Positions 1 through 7,437 of a DNA stretch of 9,029 nucleotides are shown in pieces (positions within the stretch are counted from its first letter, which is position 1; every line of letters begins with the position of its first letter). Source of the stretch: an uncultured Prochlorococcus sp. (GTDB lineage Bacteria; Cyanobacteriota; Cyanobacteriia; PCC-6307; Cyanobiaceae); contig CACGGY010000039.1 of the NCBI GenBank assembly GCA_902572675.1, positions 1-9,029 of the forward strand, read 5' to 3'. The notes beneath the pieces were generated by a model. That model did no database searches, had not been told where the DNA came from, and saw only the letters and a list, made by a program, of their open reading frames with translations. The position numbers were made by a program, and so were the translations under genes.

Positions 1-1034
1 ATGAGAGTCATGTAACATGTCCTCAACTTCATGCGATGTACAACGGTGATCAATCCAGAAAAAAAGTTTTAATAGATCATGGTTTTAGATTACCAAGTGC
101 TGCAGATAATAGACCTTTAAAATGTGAAGAGTTTTGGGAAAAATCAAAACAGACATTATTTATAAGTGCAACCCCCGGTCAATGGGAATTAGATCAATGT
201 GATGGTGAATTTATTGAGCAAGTTATAAGACCAACTGGGGTATTAGACCCGGTAATTGATGTAAGACCTAGTGAAGGCCAAATAGAAGATCTGCTATCTG
301 AAATAAGAATTCGAGCTGAAAAGAATCAAAGAGTGCTTGTGACAACACTTACTAAGAGAATGGCTGAAGATCTAACTGATTTTTTATCTGAAAATAAAGT
401 AAGAGTTAGATATTTGCATTCCGAAATCCATTCAATTGAAAGAATTGAAATTATTCAAGACCTTAGAGTGGGCGAATATGATGTTTTGGTTGGAGTTAAT
501 TTATTAAGAGAGGGACTAGATCTTCCAGAAGTATCCTTAGTCGCCATTTTAGATGCTGATAAAGAAGGTTTTCTGAGGGCAGAAAGGTCATTGATTCAAA
601 CAATAGGAAGAGCTGCCAGACACGTTGAAGGTGTTGCCTTGCTTTATGCAGATAACTTCACAGATTCAATGAAAAGAGCAATATCTGAAACTGAAAGAAG
701 AAGAACTATTCAGAAAAAATATAACCAAGTCAATGGTATTACTCCAAAACCTGCAGGAAAAAAAATAGAAAATTCAATATTATCTTTTCTAGAACTTTCC
801 AGAAAACTAGATGCTGGTGGTTTATCTAAAGATTTAATAAATATAGTTAATAACAAAACTGACGCAATTCTCAGTTCCAGTGATAATCAATGTTTGCTAG
901 AAGAGTTGCCTGACTTAATAGAAAAGTTAGAAATTAAAATGAAAGACGCTGCAAAAGAGTTAAATTTTGAAGAAGCAGCAAATTTGAGGGATAGAATCAA
1001 AAAATTAAGACAAAAATTGGCAAGAAATAACTAA
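1..1034 (+). CDS. uvrB: UvrABC excinuclease subunit B, C-terminal part (5' truncated by window edge)
   Basis: UvrB is the damage-verifying, helicase-like subunit of nucleotide excision repair: UvrA loads it on the lesion and it then recruits UvrC. The frame is open to the window edge and begins inside the Walker B/DEAD-like motif (partial D, then ESH at 3-11), so roughly the first half, including Walker A and the beta-hairpin, lies outside. Visible parts in order: the conserved segment MYNGD...GFRLPSAADNRPL; SATPG (motif III); the second RecA-like domain with VNLLREGLDLPEV (motif V) and QTIGRAARH (motif VI, 597-623); and a C-terminal UVR domain at about 906-1013 (LNFEEAANLRDRIKKL), the coiled-coil that contacts UvrC. 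343 complete residues are visible and the family is usually about 670. The stop TAA is intact. It converges on lysC with 7 bp between stops. Identification is secure. Confidence 0.97.
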   Translation, partial: ESHVTCPQLHAMYNGDQSRKKVLIDHGFRLPSAADNRPLKCEEFWEKSKQTLFISATPGQWELDQCDGEFIEQVIRPTGVLDPVIDVRPSEGQIEDLLSEIRIRAEKNQRVLVTTLTKRMAEDLTDFLSENKVRVRYLHSEIHSIERIEIIQDLRVGEYDVLVGVNLLREGLDLPEVSLVAILDADKEGFLRAERSLIQTIGRAARHVEGVALLYADNFTDSMKRAISETERRRTIQKKYNQVNGITPKPAGKKIENSILSFLELSRKLDAGGLSKDLINIVNNKTDAILSSSDNQCLLEELPDLIEKLEIKMKDAAKELNFEEAANLRDRIKKLRQKLARNN

Positions 1035-1041
1035 AAAGAAC

Positions 1042-2802
1042 TCATTTTTCTAATTCGAAATGATTATGAATCGCCTTAACTGCTTTGTCACAATCTTTTT
1101 CTAAGACAATACATGAAGTCCTAATTTCACTCGTGGCAATCATTTCAATATTGATATTTTGGTCAGCCAATGCTCTAAATATTTTTCCAGCCGTCCCAAC
1201 CTTAAATGCCATTCCCGCTCCTACAGTACTTACTTTTGCTATTGCAGGGCCATCTTCAATGTATGATCCGGGCAATTTTTTTGTTAAGGCCTCAAAAACT
1301 AAGTTGGCTTTTACTCTATCTTGTTTATTCATTGTAAGACTAATATCCTTAGTTTTTAAAGAGGAAATTCTTTCAGACTGAACAATAGTATCGATAAGTA
1401 AATTATTTTCAGCTAATGCTAAACATATCGATGCTGCTACACCTGGACGATCAGGCAGTTTTCGAAAGCTTACCTGAACTTGGTTTTTATCTAATGCAAT
1501 TCCTCTTACTTCAGGTTGATCTAGTTTTTCATTGATTGGATTAACAAATATTTGTGTATCAGATAACTTAAATTTCTCAGCAACAAATCTAATAGCTTTT
1601 GGTATATTATTAATTTCAATTACACAGCTGACTTTAATTTCACTAGTAGCTATTAACCTAACATTTATATTCGCTTGAGATAAAGTATCAAATAAATCAG
1701 CTGAAACACTAGGTCTGCCCATAATGCCTGCTCCTTGAATACTTAATTTAGTCATATTGGTTTTTAAGTTAAATTCTCCCCCTAATTGACTAGTTATAAG
1801 CTCACATTGTTCTGCAGTCTTTTTTACTTCTAATTCACCAACAGTAAATGTAATATCGTTTTTATTTCCATCATTTGTTGCTTGTATTATTAAATCTACG
1901 TTAATACTTGCTTCTGAAAGTTTTTCAAATATTTGCGCAGCAATCCCAGGTCTATCAGGAATATTTGAGAGACTGAATACTGCTTGGTTTTCTAATACTT
2001 CAAGACTATTGACTGTTTTTGTTAATTCTAAGCTTCCTCTTTTTAGCGGGAGAGGTTGGATTTGACTTTCTAGGAGAGTCCCACTGGAGTCACTTTGGCT
2101 TGATTTGACACATAATTTAATTCCATAATTGCGAGCAATTTCTACTGCTCTTGGATGCAGAACTGAAGCACCGACGCTTGCAAGTTCAAGCATTTCCTCG
2201 CAGCTAATTTCATCTAAGAGTTTTGCATTAGGAACAATCCTTGGATCAGTAGTAAGAACCCCTGGAACGTCTGTATAAATTTCGCAAGTCTCAGCTCCTA
2301 AAGCTGTTGATAAAGCTACCGCGGAAGTATCTGAACCACCTCTACCCAAAGTTGTAATTTCCATTGAACCCGTATGGCTTAATGTTGTTCCTTGAAATCC
2401 AGCCACGACAACTACAAAACCCTGATTTAAATAATTTTGGATCCTTTCTGTTTTAATATCCAGAATTCTCGCTTTCCCATGAATTGATTCAGTAATAATT
2501 CCAACTTGGCTACCAGTCATTGAAATAGCAGGTATTCCGTATTCGTTTAATGCCATTGAAAGAAGAGCTATGGTTACTTGCTCTCCAGTTGAGAGCAGCA
2601 TATCCAATTCTCTTCGATTAGGATTTTTACTAATTGATTCCGCTAAACAATTTAAATCATCTGTAGTTTGCCCCATCGCAGAGACAACCACGACAATTTC
2701 ATTTCCTGCTTCTTTACTTTGACAAATGCTACTTGCAATATTTTTAATTTTTTTAATATCACCGACAGAAGTACCGCCAAATTTTTTTACTAGTAAAGCC
2801 AT
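1042..2802 (-). CDS. lysC: Aspartate kinase with four ACT domains
   Basis: It phosphorylates L-aspartate with ATP, the first step toward lysine, threonine, methionine and isoleucine. The 586-residue protein opens with the amino-acid-kinase motif KKFGGTSV (residues 6-13) and carries TLGRGGSDTSA (151-161), YTDVPGVLTTDPR (176-188) and SVLHPRAVE (213-221). The C-terminal half holds two repeated regulatory blocks. Block one has IPDRPGIAAQIF (281-292) and GAGIMGRPSVSADLF...IATSEIKVSC. Block two has LPDRPGVAASIC (449-460) and GAGMAFKVGTAGKIF...IATSEIRTSC. That makes four ACT domains instead of the two in compact aspartate kinases, a layout known in cyanobacteria and linked there to feedback by lysine and threonine. 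Effector specificity here is inferred. The ATG gives the kinase motif at the usual distance from the N-terminus. It lies 39 bp downstream of holA on the same strand, with only weak AT-rich -10-like hexamers between, so co-transcription is likely. Confidence 0.96.
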   Translation of the reverse strand: MALLVKKFGGTSVGDIKKIKNIASSICQSKEAGNEIVVVVSAMGQTTDDLNCLAESISKNPNRRELDMLLSTGEQVTIALLSMALNEYGIPAISMTGSQVGIITESIHGKARILDIKTERIQNYLNQGFVVVVAGFQGTTLSHTGSMEITTLGRGGSDTSAVALSTALGAETCEIYTDVPGVLTTDPRIVPNAKLLDEISCEEMLELASVGASVLHPRAVEIARNYGIKLCVKSSQSDSSGTLLESQIQPLPLKRGSLELTKTVNSLEVLENQAVFSLSNIPDRPGIAAQIFEKLSEASINVDLIIQATNDGNKNDITFTVGELEVKKTAEQCELITSQLGGEFNLKTNMTKLSIQGAGIMGRPSVSADLFDTLSQANINVRLIATSEIKVSCVIEINNIPKAIRFVAEKFKLSDTQIFVNPINEKLDQPEVRGIALDKNQVQVSFRKLPDRPGVAASICLALAENNLLIDTIVQSERISSLKTKDISLTMNKQDRVKANLVFEALTKKLPGSYIEDGPAIAKVSTVGAGMAFKVGTAGKIFRALADQNINIEMIATSEIRTSCIVLEKDCDKAVKAIHNHFELEK

Positions 2803-2841
2803 ACTTAAATCATAATGTAAATTCTTAAACTTATAATTTGG

Positions 2842-3843
2842 TTAACTTAAATTTATTAATTTCTCTGTAAAAACATTTATAGGATTATTACCTAGTTTTA
2901 GTAATGATTCAATATCTAGTAAGTTACTCATTAAATTAATTAAATATTCTTGAGATACATTTTTGACTTTTTTTCGAATAAAAAAAATTCTTTTTGGATT
3001 AGAAATGCCTGCAAGATGACAAATCTTTTCTGAATTATCGTTACCTGAATTAACTGCTAGTTTTATAATGGTATGAATTCTTATTTGACTAATTAAACCT
3101 GCATTTAGTCTTAAAGCAGGTTCTCCTTTCTGTAAAGAGTAATTTATTTCAATGAGGCTTTCATTAATATTTTTTTGTAAGAGAAGATCAATGATTTTGA
3201 AAATATTGGATTGATGATCACTAAATATTTTTTTCACATCAATACTTTTAAGAAAAAGTTGTGAATTCGAATCACTTGATACTGCAGAGAGGTATGTTTT
3301 TGCTTTGGCTAATTCATTTATTAGTTTAAAGCTGTCATTACCTACTGAATCAATAATGAATTCAGCTGCATTTTTATCAATTTTGATATTCATTTCATTT
3401 GCTGCATCTTCTAAAAATCTTTTTTGTCCCTCATAGTCCCAGATTTCTGGTAAAGAAAATGATTTTTCTTTGGCTAAATTATTTTTGATAAGTTTTTGTA
3501 AAAATTTAGTACTTTTTAGTCTTGAGTCTGGTTTTTTTGTATTTTGCAAAATGAAATAAGTATTTTGAGGTATATTGTCATGAATTTTTTCAAATTTAGT
3601 TCTTAGATCTTCATTTTTGGCAGTAAAAATGGGATTATTTTTCAATGTAACTATTCTGTATCCATCTCCAAAAGGAGGTGTGAGAACTTCATCAAAAGCT
3701 TTATTGACTTGCTCATCATCATCTCCATTTAAATTAGTTACGTTTATTTCTTTCCATTCTTTGGATACTTCCTTATCAATTAATTGTTGAATAAATGTAT
3801 TTTGAGCATTTAGATCATTACCCCATAATATTTGTATTGGCAT
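2842..3843 (-). CDS. holA: DNA polymerase III, delta subunit
   Basis: Delta is the wrench subunit of the clamp loader: it opens the beta sliding clamp during replication. The 333-residue length fits the family (about 330-345). Recognition rests on overall pattern, since delta has no catalytic motif. The N-terminus MPIQILWGND resembles the family's opening beta strand plus degenerate P-loop region (IxxLxGxD). An acidic stretch and LTPPFGDGYRIVTLKN (54-69) match the 'sllgerRlVvv' region. IPQNTYFILQ (91-100) is the next strand. The helical collar domain contains LLQKNINESLIEINYSLQKGEPALRL (221-246) and SQIRIHTIIKLA (252-263), typical of HolA C-termini. The region is very rich in K, N and I, as expected from AT-rich DNA. 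It diverges from cobH across 58 bp and is followed by lysC. No strong Shine-Dalgarno precedes the ATG. Confidence 0.88.
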   Translation of the reverse strand: MPIQILWGNDLNAQNTFIQQLIDKEVSKEWKEINVTNLNGDDDEQVNKAFDEVLTPPFGDGYRIVTLKNNPIFTAKNEDLRTKFEKIHDNIPQNTYFILQNTKKPDSRLKSTKFLQKLIKNNLAKEKSFSLPEIWDYEGQKRFLEDAANEMNIKIDKNAAEFIIDSVGNDSFKLINELAKAKTYLSAVSSDSNSQLFLKSIDVKKIFSDHQSNIFKIIDLLLQKNINESLIEINYSLQKGEPALRLNAGLISQIRIHTIIKLAVNSGNDNSEKICHLAGISNPKRIFFIRKKVKNVSQEYLINLMSNLLDIESLLKLGNNPINVFTEKLINLS

Positions 3844-3901
3844 AATAGCTCAATAAAAACCATATATTAACTATGATTACTTCTAACACAAATTAAATTT
3901 A
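3844..3901. promoter_or_regulatory. Divergent holA/cobH promoter region
   Basis: These 58 bp separate two outward-facing start codons, so both promoters should lie here or extend into the opposite gene. On the plus strand TATGAT at 3872-3877 is a fair -10 for cobH and would leave a leader of roughly 18 nt. On the minus strand TAATAT (complement of 3864-3869) is a fair -10 for holA, leaving roughly 14-15 nt. Neither has a recognisable TTGACA-like -35, and neither start has a strong Shine-Dalgarno. The two -10 boxes lie only 2 bp apart, so simultaneous use would be sterically awkward. These are pattern matches in AT-rich DNA and remain weak evidence. Confidence 0.3.
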
Positions 3902-4525
3902 ATGGTAATAGATCATCCAATTTTTTTGGAAAGCATCAAATTCATAAGATCTCGTTTAGTAGCCAATGATTTAAATTATTTGGAAAAAAAAGTTTTAGAG
4001 AGATTAGTCCATACTTCAGGAGATTTTACAGTTCAAAATCTTGTAAATTTTAGTGAAGGTGCTTGTGAAAAAGGTCTTCAGGCACTTAAAAATGGTGCTC
4101 CTATTTTAACTGATACCGATATGGCGGCAGCAGCAATAAAATCCATGGCAGAAAATACAACTAGGAATAAAGTATTCACCGCTAGAATGTGGTTTGGAAA
4201 AAATAATCATACAAACTTAACTAAAACTGCATATGGCTTAAGTGAAGGTTGGAAGGAGTTATCCGCTATAAATTCTGGAAGCAAATCTCCTATTGTAGTT
4301 ATTGGCAGTTCGCCTACAGCGTTAACTTATTTAATTGATATTTTAGAAAATTCAAAAGATTTACCAAGTTTAATTATCGGAATGCCTGTTGGATTTATTG
4401 GAGTAGAGAATAGCAAAAACAAACTGATTTCCACCGATCTTCCTAGAATTGTTTTGAATTCAACTAGAGGAGGTGCTGCCATGGCAGCTGCTGCGGTTAA
4501 CGCCTTATTGAGGGAAACAATTTAA
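3902..4525 (+). CDS. cobH: Precorrin-8X methylmutase (CobH/CbiC family)
   Basis: It moves a methyl group from C-11 to C-12 of precorrin-8X, giving hydrogenobyrinate (or the cobalt form in the anaerobic route), a late step in building the corrin ring of cobalamin-type cofactors. The 207 residues match the family length (about 205-220). Seen in the protein: RLVHTSGDF (34-42), whose His37 corresponds to the catalytic histidine of the family; GAPILTDTDM (65-74); PIVVIGSSPTAL (130-141); GMPVGFIGVENSK (160-172); and the C-terminal STRGGAAMAAAAVNALL (187-203). All are signature segments. No other corrinoid gene is in the window, consistent with the scattered cobalamin genes of marine picocyanobacteria, where pseudocobalamin is the known product. 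The ATG has no clear Shine-Dalgarno. The gene converges on mutS with a 30 bp gap. Confidence 0.95.
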   Translation: MVIDHPIFLESIKFIRSRLVANDLNYLEKKVLERLVHTSGDFTVQNLVNFSEGACEKGLQALKNGAPILTDTDMAAAAIKSMAENTTRNKVFTARMWFGKNNHTNLTKTAYGLSEGWKELSAINSGSKSPIVVIGSSPTALTYLIDILENSKDLPSLIIGMPVGFIGVENSKNKLISTDLPRIVLNSTRGGAAMAAAAVNALLRETI

Positions 4526-4555
4526 AAAGTATTTATTTTGTAAAAATGTCAAAAT

Positions 4556-7297
4556 CTAATTAATATCATAATTTAATTTGTTATTTTCTTCTAGAGAATT
4601 TAAAACTGATTTTGCTTTTTCTATAACTTCTTTTGGAACTCCTGCTAATTTAGCTGCTTCTATGCCATAGCTTTTGTTTGAGCCCCCTTTAACAATCCTG
4701 TGGCTAAAGATTAGCTGATCGTTATTTTGTTCTACTAAAACTTGAAAATTTTGTATATTCTTATTTGAATTTTTTAAATAATTCAGCTCATGATAGTGTG
4801 TAGCGAAAATAGTATTACATTGAATTTTTTTTGCAAGATATTCACTTACTGACCAAGCTATTGAAAGTCCATCAAAAGTAGATGTCCCTCTGCCTATCTC
4901 ATCAAGTAAAACTAGTGAGCAAGAAGTTGCTTGATTTAGAATTGATGCAGTTTCAGACATTTCTACCATAAATGTTGACTGTCCAGATGATTGATCATCA
5001 ACTGCCCCAATTCTTGTGAAAATCCTATCTGCAATCTTGATTTCAGCATTATTAGCAGGAACAAAGCTACCAATTTGTGTGAGAATTTGTATTAAACCAA
5101 GTTGTCTTATAAAGCAACTTTTTCCGCTTGCATTGGGACCCGTTAATATAATTAATTTTTGATTATCTTCAAAAGAGATATCGTTTGCGACAAACTTTTT
5201 TTCACTTAACAATTGCTCTACAATTGGATTTCTTCCTCCGATAATTTTTGTACTATTTTTTGTCATTGAATCATTTATTGGTATTAATGAAGGTTTTATA
5301 AAATTGTTTTCTACTGCAGTAATTGATAAACCAAGTAGTGCATCGAGAGATGCTATGGATTTTGCTATTGATCTTATTTGTTTTGTTTTTTCAGCAACTA
5401 TATTTCTTAATTCGCAGAAAATTTCATATTCTTTTGATGAAGCTCTACTTTTTATTTGGAAAATCTTATTTTCTTTATTTTTAATTTCTGAAGTGACATA
5501 CCTTTCTTCATTAGTAAGTGTTTGCCTTTTGATCCAATGTTGTGGAGCTAAATTAACTTTTGACTTATTTATAGAAATGTAATAACCAAAATTTTTATGA
5601 AATTGAATTTTTAGGTTTGAAATTTTGCTAATTTTCCTTTCCTTTAATTCCTCTTTATTTAGCCACTCAGAGTAATCATCCATTAAATTGCGTAAACCAT
5701 CTAATATATTGTCAACACCATCGTGGATCATGCCTCCTTCACTAATATTTAGAGGAGGATTTTCTACTAGTTTAAAACTTACAGTATCAGCTAATTCTAA
5801 GAGTCCTTCATCAATATTTTTTAATTGATCAGTCCAATCTGGGAGATCATATTTAAATAATTCAATTACCGATTTTAGTCTAGGCAATTTTTTTAAACCT
5901 TCCGCTATTGCAATTAAATCTCTAGGGCTTGCATGACCAGCACAAGCTCTACCTGCAAGTCGTTCTAAATCCCCCATTGCTCTTAGTAAATTTTGGGTAT
6001 CTATACGTAATTGTTTGGATTCAATAAAGTTTGTTATTATATTTTGTCTTTTATAAATTTCATTAGCGTTTAATAGTGGTTCATCTACCCACCTTCTTAA
6101 ACACCTTGCACCCATGCAGGTATAAGTTCTATCAATACTCCATAGTAGTGAACCTACATAATTATTTTCTCGTTGTGTATTTTTGATTTCTAAGTTTTTT
6201 TGAGTTTGATAATCAATAATTAATTTGTTGTTACCATATTGGATTTGTGGAAAGTCTAATGAGATTTTTAAAGAAGAATCTTTATCTAAATTTGAAGGAT
6301 TAATTTTTTCTAAATAATTTAATAAACCTCCAAGTGATCTAGTTGCATTGTTTAAATTTTTAAGTCCTATTCCCTCTAGGTTTGCAATTTGGAAATAATT
6401 TTTTATTAGATAATTTGCTTCATTAATTCCAAAATTAGTCTCTTGAGAAACAGTATATGTAATTTGACTATTTCCTTGAATTAATAAATTTCTTACTGCA
6501 TTGCTTCCTACAATGATTTCTGAAGAATCTAATTTAATAATTTCATCAAATAGTTTTGACAGAGATTGGCCCTCTAAAGTTATTAATTCTCCTGTGCTTA
6601 CATCAGCTTTTGATATACCCCATTCATAAGATTCATCTGAGTTTTCTTCTGATAAGTAAATAGCAGTAATCCAATTATTTTTCTTTGCTATCAACATCCC
6701 CTCTTCAATTACAGTTCCAGGAGTAATTATTCTTGTTATTCCTCTTTTAATTGGAGTCCCATAATTTCCAGAACTTTTTTCTAATTGATCGCATATAACC
6801 ACAGAATAATTTTTTTTAATTAAATCAGCACAGTATCTCTCCATTGCATGATGGGTAACCCCTGCCATAGGGATCTTACCAATCTCTTTGCCAGCATCTT
6901 TACTGGTAAGCGTTATTTCTAAAAGGTTAGATATTAATACAGCGTCCTCAAAAAAACATTCAAAAAAATCTCCTAATCTATAAAGTAATAACCTATCTTT
7001 ATTTTCCTCTTTTAGAGTTACATAATGCTTCATTACAGGAGTTAATTTCAGTTTTGAAACTGTTTTATAGCTATAAGATTCTTCATTGATGCAAACATTT
7101 TTGTTATTTGAAATTAAATCAGTCTTGAATTTATTTATTAAATTAGTTGAATTTTTTCTTTGTCTGGGTCTTTTTTGCGATTCTTTTTTTAAATCTTCCA
7201 AAGATAAATCTTCTTGAATTGTTGTTATTTCTTTTTGTTCATTATTATCATTACCAATCGCAAATAAATTCTTTTGAATTATCGTATCTTCTTGCAT
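4556..7297 (-). CDS. mutS: DNA mismatch repair protein MutS
   Basis: MutS recognises mismatches and small loops and, as an ATP-switched clamp, signals MutL. The 913-residue protein has an N-terminal extension (about 1-83) rich in N, K, Q and E before the mismatch-binding domain. That domain starts at LTPVMKHYVTLK (85-96) and carries the mismatch-wedging F-x-E as F111-F112-E113 in YRLGDFFECFFED. The core and lever region includes CMGARCLRRWVDEPL (394-408) and MGDLERLAGRACAGHASPRDL (441-461). The ATPase has Walker A TGPNASGKS (719-727), Walker B LVLLDEIGRGTST (795-807) and ATHYHEL (832-838), with DDQSSGQSTFMVEM (767-780) just before Walker B. The C-terminus ends soon after SYGIEAAKLAGVP, so little tetramerisation tail is left. 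E. coli MutS begins about 75 residues later and has 853 residues. The upstream minus strand has AGGA 11 nt before the ATG as the only SD-like element. Identification is secure. Confidence 0.97.
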   Translation of the reverse strand: MQEDTIIQKNLFAIGNDNNEQKEITTIQEDLSLEDLKKESQKRPRQRKNSTNLINKFKTDLISNNKNVCINEESYSYKTVSKLKLTPVMKHYVTLKEENKDRLLLYRLGDFFECFFEDAVLISNLLEITLTSKDAGKEIGKIPMAGVTHHAMERYCADLIKKNYSVVICDQLEKSSGNYGTPIKRGITRIITPGTVIEEGMLIAKKNNWITAIYLSEENSDESYEWGISKADVSTGELITLEGQSLSKLFDEIIKLDSSEIIVGSNAVRNLLIQGNSQITYTVSQETNFGINEANYLIKNYFQIANLEGIGLKNLNNATRSLGGLLNYLEKINPSNLDKDSSLKISLDFPQIQYGNNKLIIDYQTQKNLEIKNTQRENNYVGSLLWSIDRTYTCMGARCLRRWVDEPLLNANEIYKRQNIITNFIESKQLRIDTQNLLRAMGDLERLAGRACAGHASPRDLIAIAEGLKKLPRLKSVIELFKYDLPDWTDQLKNIDEGLLELADTVSFKLVENPPLNISEGGMIHDGVDNILDGLRNLMDDYSEWLNKEELKERKISKISNLKIQFHKNFGYYISINKSKVNLAPQHWIKRQTLTNEERYVTSEIKNKENKIFQIKSRASSKEYEIFCELRNIVAEKTKQIRSIAKSIASLDALLGLSITAVENNFIKPSLIPINDSMTKNSTKIIGGRNPIVEQLLSEKKFVANDISFEDNQKLIILTGPNASGKSCFIRQLGLIQILTQIGSFVPANNAEIKIADRIFTRIGAVDDQSSGQSTFMVEMSETASILNQATSCSLVLLDEIGRGTSTFDGLSIAWSVSEYLAKKIQCNTIFATHYHELNYLKNSNKNIQNFQVLVEQNNDQLIFSHRIVKGGSNKSYGIEAAKLAGVPKEVIEKAKSVLNSLEENNKLNYDIN

Positions 7298-7309
7298 ACT
7301 TTTTTAATT

Positions 7310-7326
7310 CCTAAATAGATATTAGG
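7310..7326 (-). promoter_or_regulatory. Small dyad in the mutS leader overlapping the SD-like AGG and a -10-like hexamer
   Basis: Five bases CCTAA (7310-7314) and TTAGG (7322-7326) form an inverted repeat around a 7-nt centre, 12 nt before the mutS ATG on the minus strand. Read in the mutS direction, the 3' arm is TTAGG, which holds most of the only SD-like element (AGGA, 7312-7309). The 5' arm overlaps TAATAT (7324-7319), a possible -10. It could be a weak operator over the promoter or a hairpin masking the ribosome site in a longer transcript. It could also be chance, because a 5 bp stem is short. Confidence 0.3.
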
Positions 7327-7332
7327 TAGAAA

Positions 7333-7342
7333 TTTTTTTTTT
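7333..7342 (-). repeat. Homopolymer of ten (T on plus, A on mutS strand) upstream of mutS
   Basis: Ten consecutive T lie 35 bp upstream of the mutS start codon. On the mutS strand they form an A10 tract. If the TAATAT at 7324-7319 is the mutS -10, the tract falls in the spacer between it and any -35, where a slipped length would change promoter geometry. The run itself is seen directly; the regulatory meaning is inference. Confidence 0.5.
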
Positions 7343-7372
7343 GCATTTAAAGTGGCTAAAGTATGTAAATTT

Positions 7373-7415
7373 TCTCAAAAAATTATCATTTTCATGAGAT
7401 TATAGTATTTATAAT
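7373..7415 (+). promoter_or_regulatory. Likely psbZ promoter (TATAAT at 7410-7415) with adjacent inverted repeat
   Basis: TATAAT at 7410-7415 is a perfect -10 hexamer and would start transcription near 7422, leaving a leader of about 16 nt before the psbZ ATG at 7438. A second, weaker TATAGT is at 7401-7406. No TTGACA-like -35 is visible at the right spacing. Just upstream, TCTCA (7373-7377) and TGAGA (7395-7399) form a 5 bp inverted repeat, with three more A-T pairs inside after a 2x2 mismatch (7380-7382 with 7390-7392). Together they cover the place where a -35 or an activator would bind. Confidence 0.42.
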
Positions 7416-7437
7416 ATTCGAAACCTAAGACTGAATT

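Noticed and set aside
1085..1381. 98-codon open frame on the plus strand opposite lysC
   Set aside because: It is fully antisense to the ACT-domain region of a secure gene, has no recognisable motif, and its hydrophobic composition follows from the complement of lysC codons.
5304..5582. 92-codon open frame on the plus strand opposite mutS
   Set aside because: It lies antisense inside the MutS core/lever coding region, has no family resemblance and no ribosome site, and is a shadow of the real frame.
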